From: Pseudomonas bohemica
GTDB lineage: Bacteria > Pseudomonadota > Gammaproteobacteria > Pseudomonadales > Pseudomonadaceae
NCBI RefSeq assembly: GCF_002934685.1
Contig: NZ_NKHL01000117.1
Span: 1-64,000 of the forward strand
DNA length: 64,000 nucleotides
Reading direction: 5' to 3'
Shown here one piece after another: positions 7,678 through 16,802 of the stretch. Made by a program: the position numbers and the translations under genes. The notes under the pieces are model-generated. The model did not search any database. It saw only the letters and a program-made list of their open reading frames with translations, and was not told the origin of the DNA. Positions within the stretch are counted from its first letter, which is position 1, and each line of letters opens with the position of its first letter.

Positions 7678-7958
7678 CAGGCCGTCTCCAATCCCAGTAG
7701 ATCCATCTGTTGTTCGCCATCCTTTTTCATCGCGTGCCGGCGAATCGCAACTGGTGCCACCGGCAGGCGAACTGATGGGTTTGGCATGCCGGACGGGCTC
7801 ATTTCGTGAGTCATCTCGAACTCGGCGCGAACGGACCAGCCACACGCTTCGTTGGTGCATTGCAGGTAGGCGATACGCAAAAAGATATGCGTGCCCTCAC
7901 TGGTTCGGATGCGCATTCGCCCCTGGCAGTGCGGACATACCAATTTGTAGGTGCTCAC
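7677..7958 (-). CDS. ogr: Ogr/Delta-type zinc-finger late-gene activator
   Basis: A 93-residue protein with the Ogr/Delta pattern: KLVCPHCQGRMRIRTS near the N-terminus and QCTNEACGWSVRAEFEM about 20 residues later, giving a CxxC...CxxxxC zinc site and a GW-V-AE motif. In P2, P4 and 186 these proteins bind a dyad upstream of late promoters and recruit RNA polymerase through the alpha subunit. Candidate sites (TGT-N13-ACA) are present before FI, before V and between O and P. Unlike in P2, the gene lies in the early operon rather than next to D. Confidence 0.85.
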   Translation of the reverse strand: MSTYKLVCPHCQGRMRIRTSEGTHIFLRIAYLQCTNEACGWSVRAEFEMTHEMSPSGMPNPSVRLPVAPVAIRRHAMKKDGEQQMDLLGLETA

Positions 7959-8034
7959 TTGTTCTCCCCGCCGCTAGTTGCGGCCTTCGGCTGACGCCGA
8001 GAATTGGCGGCGCTTCCTGCGCCTACTTCGGTTC

Positions 8035-8508
8035 CTAAGTGCCCGGGCGTTCCCGGTGCAAAACGATCACGGCGGTGATCTCTTCATGGCTGGCCGCGAC
8101 GTGGGCGCGGTGCGCGGTGAGGATGTCTTGCACTTCGCTATCGTTGATGACCCCATCTTCGAGGGCCTTGGCAATGATGGCGTCGACCAAACCGCGCTTG
8201 ATGGAGGTATTGATCGAGCGTGCATACAGATCGAGGTTGTCCAGCTGACCTGCCTCGGCAACGGGGACGAAAACCCCGCCGTACAGGCCGCAGACGAAGT
8301 CCGGCAGATGGGTGGTGCCTGTCTGTGATTCCAAAAGGCAGATTTGCTCGTCCGTCAGAGGGCGACTGCCGGCATTTTCGTAAGCGTGGTTATCAAACTT
8401 CTTTACCGACATGCCGAGCCGAGGTGCTGCGCAATCGCGCCCGCCGGGGTAGGCGCAGATCACTGCACTTACGACTTGGCGGCGGGTTTCTAGAACGGTG
8501 CGTTTCAT
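8035..8508 (-). CDS. YmfL-family phage regulatory protein
   Basis: A 157-residue protein with the YmfL-like start MKRTVLETRRQVVSAVICAY and the later FDNHAYENAGSRPLTDEQI, a helix-turn-helix-like region often placed in the CII position of P2/lambda-type phages. It probably binds DNA and adjusts early or lysogenic transcription. The ATG at MKRTVL is preferred; an upstream GTG adds five residues. It follows the Cro-like gene closely in the leftward early operon. Confidence 0.7.
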   Translation of the reverse strand: MKRTVLETRRQVVSAVICAYPGGRDCAAPRLGMSVKKFDNHAYENAGSRPLTDEQICLLESQTGTTHLPDFVCGLYGGVFVPVAEAGQLDNLDLYARSINTSIKRGLVDAIIAKALEDGVINDSEVQDILTAHRAHVAASHEEITAVIVLHRERPGT

Positions 8509-8537
8509 CTTCTGGTTTCTCACCGGCAGAACTGCAA

Positions 8538-8747
8538 TTAGTTTGATATCACGCCGTCTTTGATACGCAGGAGCACAGCTGCTCGTCGGGCCTCGCCTCG
8601 GACGCCTTTCTTCCGACCGTTCAACAGATCGCTGACCAAATTTTTGTTCAGAGCGTGTTTGCGGCAGAACTGGGCGATCGTTATGCCGTTGCGGTCAAGT
8701 TCCGCGCGGGCTTGCTCGGTTGTGAGGAGGACGGGCATAGTGTTCAT
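8538..8747 (-). CDS. Cro/Cox-like DNA-binding protein
   Basis: A 69-residue protein with a helix-turn-helix: ELDRNGITIAQFCRKHALNK then NLVSDLLNGRKKGVRGE. It is the first gene leftward from the switch and is divergent from the CI-like repressor, the usual place of Cro, which shuts off the repressor and allows lytic growth. Neither ATG (at 8747 or 8738) has a good ribosome-binding site, so the message may be nearly leaderless or weakly translated. A Cox-like excision role is possible. Confidence 0.7.
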   Translation of the reverse strand: MNTMPVLLTTEQARAELDRNGITIAQFCRKHALNKNLVSDLLNGRKKGVRGEARRAAVLLRIKDGVISN

Positions 8748-8776
8748 GTGTGTTCAATCGTGTTGGAAGTGCCATC

Positions 8777-8804
8777 ATTATGCCCAAGAAATTGGCTGTG
8801 TAAA
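8777..8804 (-). promoter_or_regulatory. Early leftward promoter with operator-like repeats
   Basis: On the minus strand TTTACA is followed after 16 bases by CATAAT, close to sigma-70 consensus, and points to the Cro-like gene. The spacer holds the dyad CCAA-GAAA-TTGG, and a second GCCAA lies toward the repressor start, so repressor binding here would block the promoter. These are the best operator candidates of the switch. Confidence 0.6.
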
Positions 8805-8841
8805 GCGGTGCGTGCCAAAAATTTGTGTATGCGGAGATTCC

Positions 8842-9198
8842 TTGGAAAAAACTTTGGGCGAGCGGCTCCGGGAAGAGCGCGACCGGCTTGGCATTAAACA
8901 AAACGAGCTGGCAGATATTGGAGGGGTGAAACGCAACTCCCAAGGTAACTACGAGCGCGGCCGGCAGAACCCGGACACGGCGTATTTGTTGGCTATCTCG
9001 AAAGTTGGGATCGATGTGATGTACGTCCTTTTTGGAAGACGCGACCATGCCGTTGAAGCCCAGGCGGGGATTGAGTCCGAGCTGATTTGCTCTATCCGCT
9101 CGTTGAGTCCTGCGGACCAGGCCGTGGCCCGACGCGTTGTAACCGGCCTTGCGGAAATGAATACCGGGCGCGTCAATCCTGCGGCTAAACCCGAATAG
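8842..9198 (+). CDS. CI-like XRE-family lysogeny repressor
   Basis: A 118-residue protein with an N-terminal XRE helix-turn-helix: GERLREERDRLGIKQNELAD followed by GGVKRNSQGNYERGRQNPDT. It would maintain lysogeny by repressing the divergent early promoter. The start is a TTG with GGAG seven bases upstream; no ATG fits the domain boundary. The C-terminus (IRSLSPADQAVARRVVTGLA) is short and has no LexA-type peptidase, so induction would not depend on RecA-driven self-cleavage; an antirepressor route is more likely, matching the antirepressor genes at the other end of the prophage. Confidence 0.85.
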   Translation: MEKTLGERLREERDRLGIKQNELADIGGVKRNSQGNYERGRQNPDTAYLLAISKVGIDVMYVLFGRRDHAVEAQAGIESELICSIRSLSPADQAVARRVVTGLAEMNTGRVNPAAKPE

Positions 9199-9314
9199 AC
9201 ACCCGACAACTGACCGATGACTCCATCCATCGCCAATCGCTGAAAGTAGCGACTTTGGGCCATTTAGAATCCTGCGAAACCGTCGATGCTTACCGTTTCC
9301 CAGGAGTATTGAGC

Positions 9315-9488
9315 ATGTTGGATCGAGGCGTTTTGGAGAAGCTTGAGCAGGATGCTCGAAACAACGATAGGCCCGACCTGAAGTTGACCCAACTGGAGTA
9401 CTTGTTGCTCCAGCGGTACCGGCAGATGTCGGAAACCGATCAGGCGCACCTGCAGCGCCTGGCAGAAATGCTGACCCGGACGAAATAG
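9315..9488 (+). CDS. Unknown phage protein downstream of repressor
   Basis: A 57-residue helical, charged protein starting MLDRGVLEKLEQDARNNDRP. CAGGAG lies nine bases upstream of the ATG. It is transcribed in the repressor direction and is followed by a hairpin shared with the convergent gene D. No family is recognised. Expression from the prophage together with the repressor is likely. Confidence 0.6.
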   Translation: MLDRGVLEKLEQDARNNDRPDLKLTQLEYLLLQRYRQMSETDQAHLQRLAEMLTRTK

Positions 9489-9507
9489 GCCCGCGTCGCA
9501 CAACCGC

Positions 9508-9530
9508 GCTCCGGCTGGTCACGCCGGAGC
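9508..9530. terminator. Hairpin between convergent genes
   Basis: GCTCCGGC-TGGTCAC-GCCGGAGC forms an 8-bp perfect stem between the rightward 57-residue gene and the end of leftward gene D. There is no strong U-run on either side, so it may slow or stop transcription only weakly. Confidence 0.45.
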
Positions 9531-10808
9531 TCCGGCAGTAGGCGCACTATTTTTTGCCTGCAGCCGTTTATATTCCCTTTCAACCGCCCGCTTCGCCGTC
9601 GCCTTGCTTTCGTACAGATGCGTGAGCCGTCGTGGCCGTGCTTGGTCGCCCGCAGTGACAGTGTGCTGTTTCGCTGTCTTCGATTCCCGGTACCAGGCGA
9701 TGATGCCCGTGTAGCTTTTCCCATCCTCTGCAAGCTCGGCAACTTCATCCCCGTCGGGCAGTTGCGATTCCAGCTCCAGACTGGTGGTGAAGGCGTCCGA
9801 GGTGAAACTGTGCTTCACGTTGCCGCCGAGCCAGATGATGTCGGCAATTTCCTGCTTGATCCCCGTCAGCGTGTACGTCAGTTCAGGCGCAAGGTCGGGC
9901 CGGCCGTGGGCGAGCGTGTAGCTCAACGTCGCGGTTCCGCGCTGCAGGCGGTTCCACTCGGCACGCGCCGCAACGAGAGCACTTTTCCGATCGGTGAAAG
10001 AGTGCCTCAGATCCTTGATGTTCTCCCCGCCGCCGGAAATGGCGCTCTTTTTCTCGGCACTGTTGACGTCGTAGTAGAAGGCGCGCACGCCGGTATAGCT
10101 GTCACGGTCCGCCTGGAGAAAGCGGTGCTGATCACCATCGAGCCGCGTGAGTGTGACGTGCGGCAGGTTCAATCCGCTCGCGTTGGTCGCCTTGCCGATC
10201 GGCAGGAACAGCAATCTGTCAGCCTTGACCGTGGCGATCGCGTCGTACTCCTGGCCCAGACGCGTTAGCAAATTCGCATCCGATTCGTTCGCCTGGTCGA
10301 GATGCACCAGCTCGATCACGTTCAATACCGCGCTGATGACCGGCGCGAGCCCGTAAGCCCCTGCGATAGCGGTGATTACGGCGCCAATCGTCTGGCGATG
10401 CCAGCTACGCTCGCGCTTGACCTTGAGCCCTGCGCGCAGATCGACGCTCCTCGCTCGGATGCTCAGTTGATCCGGAGCGCCGCTGTGTTCAGTTTCGTCG
10501 ACCGTAAACGTTCCCTTATCGACCAGCCCGGTATCACTCCACCCGAGCCAGACTCGAAGCGTGGCACCCTTGGGCGGGATCCCTAGCAGGCCGTCGTGGT
10601 CGGAAAGCGTCACGTCCAGCTGGTCCGCCTCGAGTCCGCGGTTGTCAGTGAGCTCAATACTGACCAGGCGCTTTTCCACCGCCGCCGTAATATCGCGGCC
10701 GTCGACCATCAGACGGCAGATAGGGCGGGGATAAGCCTTCGCCTCGCGCATGGATTTCTGCGCGCTGTCCAGGTAGCGGTCAACTTGGTCAATAGCCTCA
10801 TCGATCAC
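9519..10808 (-). CDS. D: Tail hub / late control protein GpD
   Basis: A 429-residue homologue of P2 gpD, the tail-spike base and hub protein (equivalent to T4 gp27). Family marks include the N-terminal RPICRLMVDGRDITAAVEKR and a duplicated hub fold with LRVWLGWSDTGLVDKGTFTV. It is the last gene of the tail operon FI-FII-E-T-U-D and its start overlaps the stop of U by four bases. The C-terminus (KRLQAKNSAPTAGAPA) is low in complexity. Length agrees with the family (about 390-430). Confidence 0.9.
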   Translation of the reverse strand: MIDEAIDQVDRYLDSAQKSMREAKAYPRPICRLMVDGRDITAAVEKRLVSIELTDNRGLEADQLDVTLSDHDGLLGIPPKGATLRVWLGWSDTGLVDKGTFTVDETEHSGAPDQLSIRARSVDLRAGLKVKRERSWHRQTIGAVITAIAGAYGLAPVISAVLNVIELVHLDQANESDANLLTRLGQEYDAIATVKADRLLFLPIGKATNASGLNLPHVTLTRLDGDQHRFLQADRDSYTGVRAFYYDVNSAEKKSAISGGGENIKDLRHSFTDRKSALVAARAEWNRLQRGTATLSYTLAHGRPDLAPELTYTLTGIKQEIADIIWLGGNVKHSFTSDAFTTSLELESQLPDGDEVAELAEDGKSYTGIIAWYRESKTAKQHTVTAGDQARPRRLTHLYESKATAKRAVEREYKRLQAKNSAPTAGAPA

Positions 10809-11245
10809 AGGACGGCCCTCAAAATGTTGCCCGCGCTGCTTACGGCAGAGCCAAGCAAATCAACGCGGCCGTCGTCGATGCGCTTCAACGCGATAGTGAA
10901 TTCAATTCGACGCGCTGCGCCGTCCTGGAAGAACAGCGTGCGCGTCTCGTTGATGCTTTCGATCACCCAGATGCCGAGAATGCGGCCGGTCCCCTCAACC
11001 AACGGGTAAGCCTTGCCGGTGTCGGCCATGTAACGCAGCGTGTCGACGCTCAACGGAGTGCCAGCGAGTGCCGGCAGGAGAACTCCAGGAAGCGTGATCG
11101 AATCGTCGCCGCGTCCGAGAAACTGACGTGCCGGATTGGTGCCGATGCGGGAGGTGGAACCGTGCCGCCATTCTGTTTGCCGCTGCAGCTCCTGGTACAC
11201 CAACGTTTCAAGGCTGAAGATGAACATGCCTAGGGCCATCATCAT
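10805..11245 (-). CDS. U: Tail protein GpU
   Basis: A 146-residue homologue of P2 gpU, which terminates the tail tube. It begins with three ATG codons; AGGAG lies upstream of the first, so 11245 is taken as start. The protein shows the usual FIFSLETLVYQELQRQTEWR opening and the GTGRILGIWVIESINETRT strand pair. It sits six bases after T and overlaps D, as in P2. Confidence 0.9.
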   Translation of the reverse strand: MMMALGMFIFSLETLVYQELQRQTEWRHGSTSRIGTNPARQFLGRGDDSITLPGVLLPALAGTPLSVDTLRYMADTGKAYPLVEGTGRILGIWVIESINETRTLFFQDGAARRIEFTIALKRIDDGRVDLLGSAVSSAGNILRAVL

Positions 11246-11251
11246 GGTCGT

Positions 11252-14200
11252 TTACTCCTGGTCATACAGCGAACTGCGTGCCCGAGCCCGCTTCGCGTTT
11301 TGACGTTTATCCAGCTCGGCAGAAACCGCTCGGGCGATTGCGGCCGCATCCATTCCCGGGGCTGCGTGAATGTTGATTTCGATGTGGTCCGGGGCCGATT
11401 GCACGACCGGCTGTGGTGCGACTGAGGCGATAGGTGGCCGGCTGTCGACGGCAATGGATGCCGGCGCTGCGGTCATTCCCACTGCGATGGCTCCTGCTTG
11501 AGCCAGGTTCTTGCCCATCACGCTGATTGCATCGAGCATTCCAAAGCCTTCAGGTGCCTCGGAAGGGGCTGCGCCGGCCGATCGACCTGCCCCGGCAATC
11601 CCGATCGCGATTTGCCCAACCTGCGCGACTCGCCTCCCAATGCCTGCAAGCACCCCGAGCATGTCGGGCGACGTTTTAGGTGCGGCCGGGGCCTGCGATA
11701 CAGCAGATCCTTCGCGGGGTTTCTGGATGGGTTGTGTCGCCACCAGGCTCGGCTGGGGTTGGATCAGCGGCGTTCCGGCCGCACTCTCTGGCGCGCCCTG
11801 GACCGGCAGAATCGTTTGGGCGGGTGCAGCTTGACTCGGCGTCCCACCTAGTTGCGCCAAGCTCTTGCCCAAGGTCGACACCACGCTCAGCACCATGCCG
11901 GCAGGCGTGTTAGATAGGCCGGCTTGCGACGCGGCAGACGACAGCGCTGTGATCGCACTGAACCCGGCGTTCGCCATCGTTTTCCCCGCGTCGGCGATGC
12001 TGGACAGTAGCCCCTGCGATTCACCCGGGGCAGGAGCCCCTGAAACAGCAGGAAGCACCGGCGCCCTTGGCAGTGCTGCAGGTGGCGTCACGCTGGTGCC
12101 GATCGTGATTGTGCCGGCTTGAGCGACGCGCTTTGCAATGGCCGCAACCGCCTCAAGCGGACCGCCCTGCGTCTGGGTGAGCCCCTGTGCGAGACCGGCC
12201 ATGGTGAAGCCACCGAGTTCGGCGAACACCCGCGACGGGCTGTGGATCCCGAGCTTTTCCTTGAACCATCCGATCGTTTCGGTACCGGCATCGGAAATAG
12301 CTGTCTTCACGCTGCCCATGGCATCCCGGATGCCGTTGACCAGGCCGGTCATGATCATGCCGCCGAATTCAGTGAACCGGTTAGGCAGCTCAACACCCAT
12401 GTAGCTCATCACTGCCGCGAACGCCTGATAGATCAGGCCGATCGGGCTGAAATTCGCGATCGTCTTCAGGATGCTGCCGATGCCTCCGCTGAAGCCCTGT
12501 TTGATTTCCTCCCAGGCACTTGCGAAGTAGGTTTTCACCTTGTCCCAGTTGGCATAGATCAGATATGCAGCGAGAGCGATCGCGGAGATGGCCAGCCCGA
12601 TTGGGTTGGTCAAGAACAGCCGGCCGAGCCACATGAACGCCTGACCCACAAAGGGCAGCACCTTCGACCCCAGGTTGATCATCATCCCAATGAGCGACGG
12701 CAGCTTGATCCCAATCAGCGACAAACCGTAGCGCACCGCCAGGAAAGGGCCGAGCGTCGTCGCCAAGGCGAGCGCGACGGAGCTGAATCCGATCGACAGG
12801 GCGGCGATGCCGGCGACAACTTTCAGAATGCCCAGCACCAGGCCAGGGTTGGCGTCTGCCCAGGCGGTGAGGCGTGCCATGACACCGTTCAAACCGTTGA
12901 CCAGCTCGATCAGTGCCGGCCGCAAGGTGGCGCCGAGCGCGCTGCTCAGGTTGAACATGCGGTTTTGTGCCATCTGCCAGCGAGCTGAAAGCAGGTCGGC
13001 CCGGATGTCGCCCTCGCGCTGCATCGATCCGTCGCGTTTAGGCGCGGCTTTTGCGCCATTCACCAGATCGAGCTGACGCTTATATTCGCCCAGGTTCGAC
13101 GCGAGCTTGGCGGCGTCGTCCCCGTACTCTTTGCCGAAGAGTTGAGTCATGACCCCCAGCTGCTTGTTTTTCGGCAGCTTATTGACTGCCTCCATCACCT
13201 TTTGAATCGTGCCGGTGGCGTCTTTGGTCATGCCGTCCTGGACGGATTTCGCTTCCAGCCCGATCGCCTGCAGACCTTTGACGAAGCGCTTGGGCTGCTG
13301 GGTGGCGATAGCCAGTTCGCGAATCATCGCGTTCGTCGCAGTTGCCGCGATCTCTGACGATGCCCCCAGTGTCAGAAACGTGGAGCCCAGCGCCGCCGCA
13401 TCCTTGAACGACATCCCAACCGAAGCCGTGACGCCTGCAGTGCGCTGCATCACGTCGATGATGTCTTTGCCCTTGGACATGGCGTTGTCGTCGAGGTAGT
13501 TGATCGCATCACCCAACTGGCTGACGTTCTTGATCGGCAGATGGTAGAGCTGGGCGATCCGTGCAAGGTTTTCGCCCACTTGCTCGGCCGGAAGTTCGAA
13601 GGCAGTTGCCGCTGTCGCCGCCACGCGCGCGAACTCGAGCAGATTGTCTTTACCTTCGACGCCCATCCTTGCGCCGCCTTCCACCAGGGCGGCGATATCG
13701 GTTGTCGCCATGGGAATGGTCTCGGACATCTTCTTGATGGCCGCGCCCATTTCGTAATACGTCGCTGTCAGTTGCCCGTTGTCATCCCGGGCGCCGCTGA
13801 CCTGCTTTGCGACGCCTGCCATCGCGTCCTCGTAGGAGGCGTAGTTCTTGACAATGCTCAGAATCGGCATGCCGGCAGCGGCGCCGACTGCGCCGGCACT
13901 TGCGCCTGCTACGGCCGCGTTGCCGGCTAATTCCTTGCCCTTGGAATAGTTCTTCTGTGCTCGGGAAACGCGCTCCTGCTGCTTGGCGAGCGCAGATAGC
14001 CGGTCTTTCTGCGATTGGATGGCGACGTTCGCGGCCTCGATCTCGCTCTTTAGACGGCGCTCGGTGGCTCCGAGGTTGCGGGTGTCAGCGCCCATCGATC
14101 GCATCAGCGGGATAAGCCGCTGCAGCTCCGATCGCTGGGCAGTATGTTTGTTGGTCAGCTTTTCGACAGCGCTGCTCGCGTTGACGAACGATTTTTGGAA

Positions 14201-14476
14201 GGCGGCCGTGGGCGCGTCCATCCCCTGCAGCTGCTCGCGCAGCGCACGCAATCTGTTTTGCGCCTTGGCGAGCTCCTCGGAGGACTGGCGAACCGCTTCC
14301 TTCTGACGTGTGTAGCTGGAGATATTGGACTGTTGTGCGTTCAGCTCCCTGAGCTGGTCTCGGGCCGCTTTGAGCGCTCGCGACGTCGAAGTACTCCCGG
14401 CGCTGATCTGTTTCAGGGGGCCAGTTACTCTGTCGATCGCCGACAGCAGTACTTCCAGCCGCAGCTTGTCACTCAT
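11252..14476 (-). CDS. T: Tail tape-measure protein GpT
   Basis: A 1074-residue tape-measure protein that sets tail length and is ejected with the DNA. Order: an N-terminal coiled coil (about 15-190), a TP901-type core with KNYASYEDAMAGVAKQVSG, hydrophobic membrane-like segments near 545-650, and a long Ala/Pro/Gly-rich C-terminal tail ending in a basic helix. The start MSDKLRLEVLL is preferred over an ATG four codons upstream because it overlaps the end of the E' frame exactly. At this length the tail should be comparable to or somewhat longer than that of P2. Confidence 0.9.
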   Translation of the reverse strand: MSDKLRLEVLLSAIDRVTGPLKQISAGSTSTSRALKAARDQLRELNAQQSNISSYTRQKEAVRQSSEELAKAQNRLRALREQLQGMDAPTAAFQKSFVNASSAVEKLTNKHTAQRSELQRLIPLMRSMGADTRNLGATERRLKSEIEAANVAIQSQKDRLSALAKQQERVSRAQKNYSKGKELAGNAAVAGASAGAVGAAAGMPILSIVKNYASYEDAMAGVAKQVSGARDDNGQLTATYYEMGAAIKKMSETIPMATTDIAALVEGGARMGVEGKDNLLEFARVAATAATAFELPAEQVGENLARIAQLYHLPIKNVSQLGDAINYLDDNAMSKGKDIIDVMQRTAGVTASVGMSFKDAAALGSTFLTLGASSEIAATATNAMIRELAIATQQPKRFVKGLQAIGLEAKSVQDGMTKDATGTIQKVMEAVNKLPKNKQLGVMTQLFGKEYGDDAAKLASNLGEYKRQLDLVNGAKAAPKRDGSMQREGDIRADLLSARWQMAQNRMFNLSSALGATLRPALIELVNGLNGVMARLTAWADANPGLVLGILKVVAGIAALSIGFSSVALALATTLGPFLAVRYGLSLIGIKLPSLIGMMINLGSKVLPFVGQAFMWLGRLFLTNPIGLAISAIALAAYLIYANWDKVKTYFASAWEEIKQGFSGGIGSILKTIANFSPIGLIYQAFAAVMSYMGVELPNRFTEFGGMIMTGLVNGIRDAMGSVKTAISDAGTETIGWFKEKLGIHSPSRVFAELGGFTMAGLAQGLTQTQGGPLEAVAAIAKRVAQAGTITIGTSVTPPAALPRAPVLPAVSGAPAPGESQGLLSSIADAGKTMANAGFSAITALSSAASQAGLSNTPAGMVLSVVSTLGKSLAQLGGTPSQAAPAQTILPVQGAPESAAGTPLIQPQPSLVATQPIQKPREGSAVSQAPAAPKTSPDMLGVLAGIGRRVAQVGQIAIGIAGAGRSAGAAPSEAPEGFGMLDAISVMGKNLAQAGAIAVGMTAAPASIAVDSRPPIASVAPQPVVQSAPDHIEINIHAAPGMDAAAIARAVSAELDKRQNAKRARARSSLYDQE

Positions 14477-14639
14477 CCTTAGCCCCACTTCGCACGCGGG
14501 CGCGTTCGCGCCAGTCCATCAGTTCGGTCAGGGACAGCGGATCCATCGCCGCTGGTCCCCAGTGGAAAATAACGGCGATGTCCGCCATTGCGTCATCTAC
14601 GCAACGAGGGACGCATCCGCCTTCGCCGACTTCGGCAAC
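14469..14639 (-). CDS. E': GpE' extension made by -1 frameshift
   Basis: The -1 frame entered at the slippery site encodes 56 residues ending in a typical GpE segment: ADIAVIFHWGPAAMDPLSLT then ELMDWRERARVRSGAKDE. In P2, E+E' is a tail assembly chaperone pair that recruits the tape-measure protein, equivalent to lambda G/GT. The frame has no independent RBS at its beginning, so it is expected only as the fused E-E' product of about 154 residues. It ends seven bases inside the start of T. Confidence 0.85.
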   Translation of the reverse strand, partial: VAEVGEGGCVPRCVDDAMADIAVIFHWGPAAMDPLSLTELMDWRERARVRSGAKDE

Positions 14640-14932
14640 AAAAAACCTGTTACCAGGCTCGCAAGCTGCACCAGGTCAGCAGGATCCATCTGGCCGATTT
14701 CATGTTCGGTCAAGGTCGGGTTGGTGATGCGCGGTAGTACTTTACGTAGGGCCAGCACGTCCATTTGCAGAAGGTCAGTCAGCGTTACCCCGCGCAGTTC
14801 GCCTGCCATGGGTTTGCGCAGAGTGACCTCGCTGATCTCGGACGAGCCGCGCTTGATCGGGCTGTCCAGAATGATGGTGTTCGGGTTCGGTGCGACGGTG
14901 GTGATTTCGTTGGAGGCTTCGATGGTGGTCAT
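14597..14932 (-). CDS. E: Tail assembly chaperone GpE
   Basis: A 111-residue protein (P2 gpE 91) with the family start MTTIEASNEITTVAPNPNTI and the LRGVTLTDLLQMDVLALRKV region. It helps assemble the tail around the tape-measure protein. About one ribosome in ten to twenty would be expected to shift frame in VTGFLLPK to make the longer E-E' form, by analogy to P2. It lies between FII and T in the tail operon. Confidence 0.85.
   Translation of the reverse strand: MTTIEASNEITTVAPNPNTIILDSPIKRGSSEISEVTLRKPMAGELRGVTLTDLLQMDVLALRKVLPRITNPTLTEHEIGQMDPADLVQLASLVTGFLLPKSAKADASLVA
14639..14645 (-). promoter_or_regulatory. Programmed -1 frameshift site TTTTTTG
   Basis: In frame the codons read GG-T TTT TTG, the X XXY YYZ heptamer known for P2 gene E. 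Slippage by one base joins 98 codons of E to the 56 residues of E'. The open E' frame immediately beyond supports real use. Confidence 0.85.
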
Positions 14933-14989
14933 GATTAGTACCCGTTATGGAGAGTGAAGCGCCGGAAGAGCCGGCGCGTTGAGGCGTGG

Positions 14990-15505
14990 TTACAGGCCGA
15001 TCGCCTTACGGTGCTCGGCGAGCCTGTCCTCGCCGTTGACGATGAAAATGAAGTTGAGCAGGTCGATCTCTACCTCGACGTTTCCGTCGATCGTCAGCTT
15101 GTAGTAGCTGCAGGCGGTGTTGAATTTGTGCTCGGTGTCTTCGCCCCCTTCCGAGTCGCCCATGTCGATCTCTTCATGCCGGCCGCGCACAACCACTTCC
15201 ACAGCAGAAACCTGCTCGTTGTCGTCGCGCTGGATTGAACCAGCCCAACGCAGCTGGACGCCGCTGACTGATACGGCGCCGTATTGACGCAGCGCGGTGA
15301 GGTCCCAGCCGCCGAGCGTCCACTCCAGGGAGATACCGTCGTCGCTGTGGCCGAGGTCGACCTTCACCGGGCCATCCATACCGCCGCCGCGCCAGGCTTC
15401 CAGCTTCCGGCCCAGCTTCGGCAGGGTGACGGTCTTGCACTGGCCGACGTAGCTGACGCCGTCGTTGTACAGGTTCATGTTCTTAAGCTTTTTGGGCAGA
15501 GCCAT
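14990..15505 (-). CDS. FII: Major tail tube protein FII
   Basis: A 171-residue homologue of P2 FII, the inner tube of the contractile tail. It has the usual MALPKKLKNMNLYNDGVSYV start and the RWAGSIQRDDNEQVSAVEVV core strand. Length matches P2 (172). It follows the sheath gene by about 50 bases and should be made in large amounts from the same late message. Confidence 0.95.
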   Translation of the reverse strand: MALPKKLKNMNLYNDGVSYVGQCKTVTLPKLGRKLEAWRGGGMDGPVKVDLGHSDDGISLEWTLGGWDLTALRQYGAVSVSGVQLRWAGSIQRDDNEQVSAVEVVVRGRHEEIDMGDSEGGEDTEHKFNTACSYYKLTIDGNVEVEIDLLNFIFIVNGEDRLAEHRKAIGL

Positions 15506-15556
15506 AGTGGCGCTCTCCTGCAGGCGCGGCCGTTGCCGCGCTGTTCAATGGGGGGA

Positions 15557-16729
15557 TCAGCCGTTTACGCGGCTGGCGAAGTCGACCAGGTAACGATCGG
15601 TGATGCGCTGACGCAGGTTCAGGTTCTCCAGCGGCGGCACCGGTGTGTAGTCGTAGTCCAGGAAGAGCTTGCCGGCCTTGAGGGTGTCCTTGTCGTTTGC
15701 GGCCTCGTCGTACCAGCACTCGCCGCCGATCAGATACCCCTGGCGCACCAGGTCACGGAATTTGGCGTTGATGCCTTCCACGATGTCGCGCACCAGGCTC
15801 GGATGCATCGGCTTGTCCACGGCCCAGAAGTGGTTCTCGGCCATCGTGTCGGCCAGTACCTGTGCGGTTCGTGTGTAGTTCTCGAAGGCGAACAGCGGAT
15901 CGTCGCTGCAGGTGCGCGAGCCCCAGAAGCGGAATCCGTCGCGGCGGATCAGGGTGGTCACGTCTGCTGCGTTCAGCAGTCCTGCGTCCGTGTTGGGGTT
16001 CTGCAGGTCCCAGTAAACGTCTTTGCTCAGGCCCGTTACGCCGTTGACGGCGACGTTGGATAGGGTCTTGTGCCAGCCCGTTTGCTGGTCAATTTTTGCT
16101 CGCAGGCCTAAAGCGCGCGCCACAGCTGCAGCCGGGGCATCAGCGTTCAAGGCAGTGTCGAAGTTGATGAAGTCGGGCCAAATGGTCATCAGCTCGCGCG
16201 CGCCGAAGTTCTCGCGGTATGCGATGGCCTCGGACACGGTTTCGCAGTTCCAGGCATTGGCGTATGCGAAACCGCGAAGCTTCTGCGCGATCGCGACCAG
16301 CTCGGTAGTCACCGGAAGGCTGTCCAGACCAGGAACACCCAGAATGCGTGGACGAACCCCCAATTGGACCTCAGCGGCCAGGAGGGCTTTCAAACCTGTG
16401 TACTGACCATTGGCACTTACGCCGCCGATCACATTGGAGCTGGTGGCGGCGGCATCTGCGCCCTCGGCGACACGGACGACTACAGCCACAGGACTGGACT
16501 GATCGGCAATCGCATCCAGGCTTCGTGCAAGGGTGCCTTTCACGCCGGCTTTACCGCTGGCGGTCAGCACGTCCGTCAGAAGCACGGGCTTATTAAGGGG
16601 GAAGGTCGCCGCATCCGCGTCTTCGGCGGTGCAGACCATGCCGATCACGGCGGTGGCGACTGTGCGTACAGGGCGTGAGCCCTCGTTGATTTCGACGACT
16701 CGGACGCCGTGTTGATAATCGGATGGCAT
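15557..16729 (-). CDS. FI: Tail sheath protein FI
   Basis: A 390-residue homologue of P2 FI (396), which forms the contractile sheath. Family marks are the start [20 protein letters not shown], the central [12 protein letters not shown]-like loop and the C-terminal [18 protein letters not shown] that docks to neighbouring subunits. It is the first gene of the tail operon; a TGT-N13-ACA dyad is centred about 83 bases upstream of the start. Confidence 0.95.
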   Translation of the reverse strand: MPSDYQHGVRVVEINEGSRPVRTVATAVIGMVCTAEDADAATFPLNKPVLLTDVLTASGKAGVKGTLARSLDAIADQSSPVAVVVRVAEGADAAATSSNVIGGVSANGQYTGLKALLAAEVQLGVRPRILGVPGLDSLPVTTELVAIAQKLRGFAYANAWNCETVSEAIAYRENFGARELMTIWPDFINFDTALNADAPAAAVARALGLRAKIDQQTGWHKTLSNVAVNGVTGLSKDVYWDLQNPNTDAGLLNAADVTTLIRRDGFRFWGSRTCSDDPLFAFENYTRTAQVLADTMAENHFWAVDKPMHPSLVRDIVEGINAKFRDLVRQGYLIGGECWYDEAANDKDTLKAGKLFLDYDYTPVPPLENLNLRQRITDRYLVDFASRVNG

Positions 16730-16802
16730 GGGGGATCCTGCGCGTTGATGGCGGTAGAGCGCAGATTGACGCGCGCGCGTCGAGGAATGTAGCGGGGGGG
16801 CT

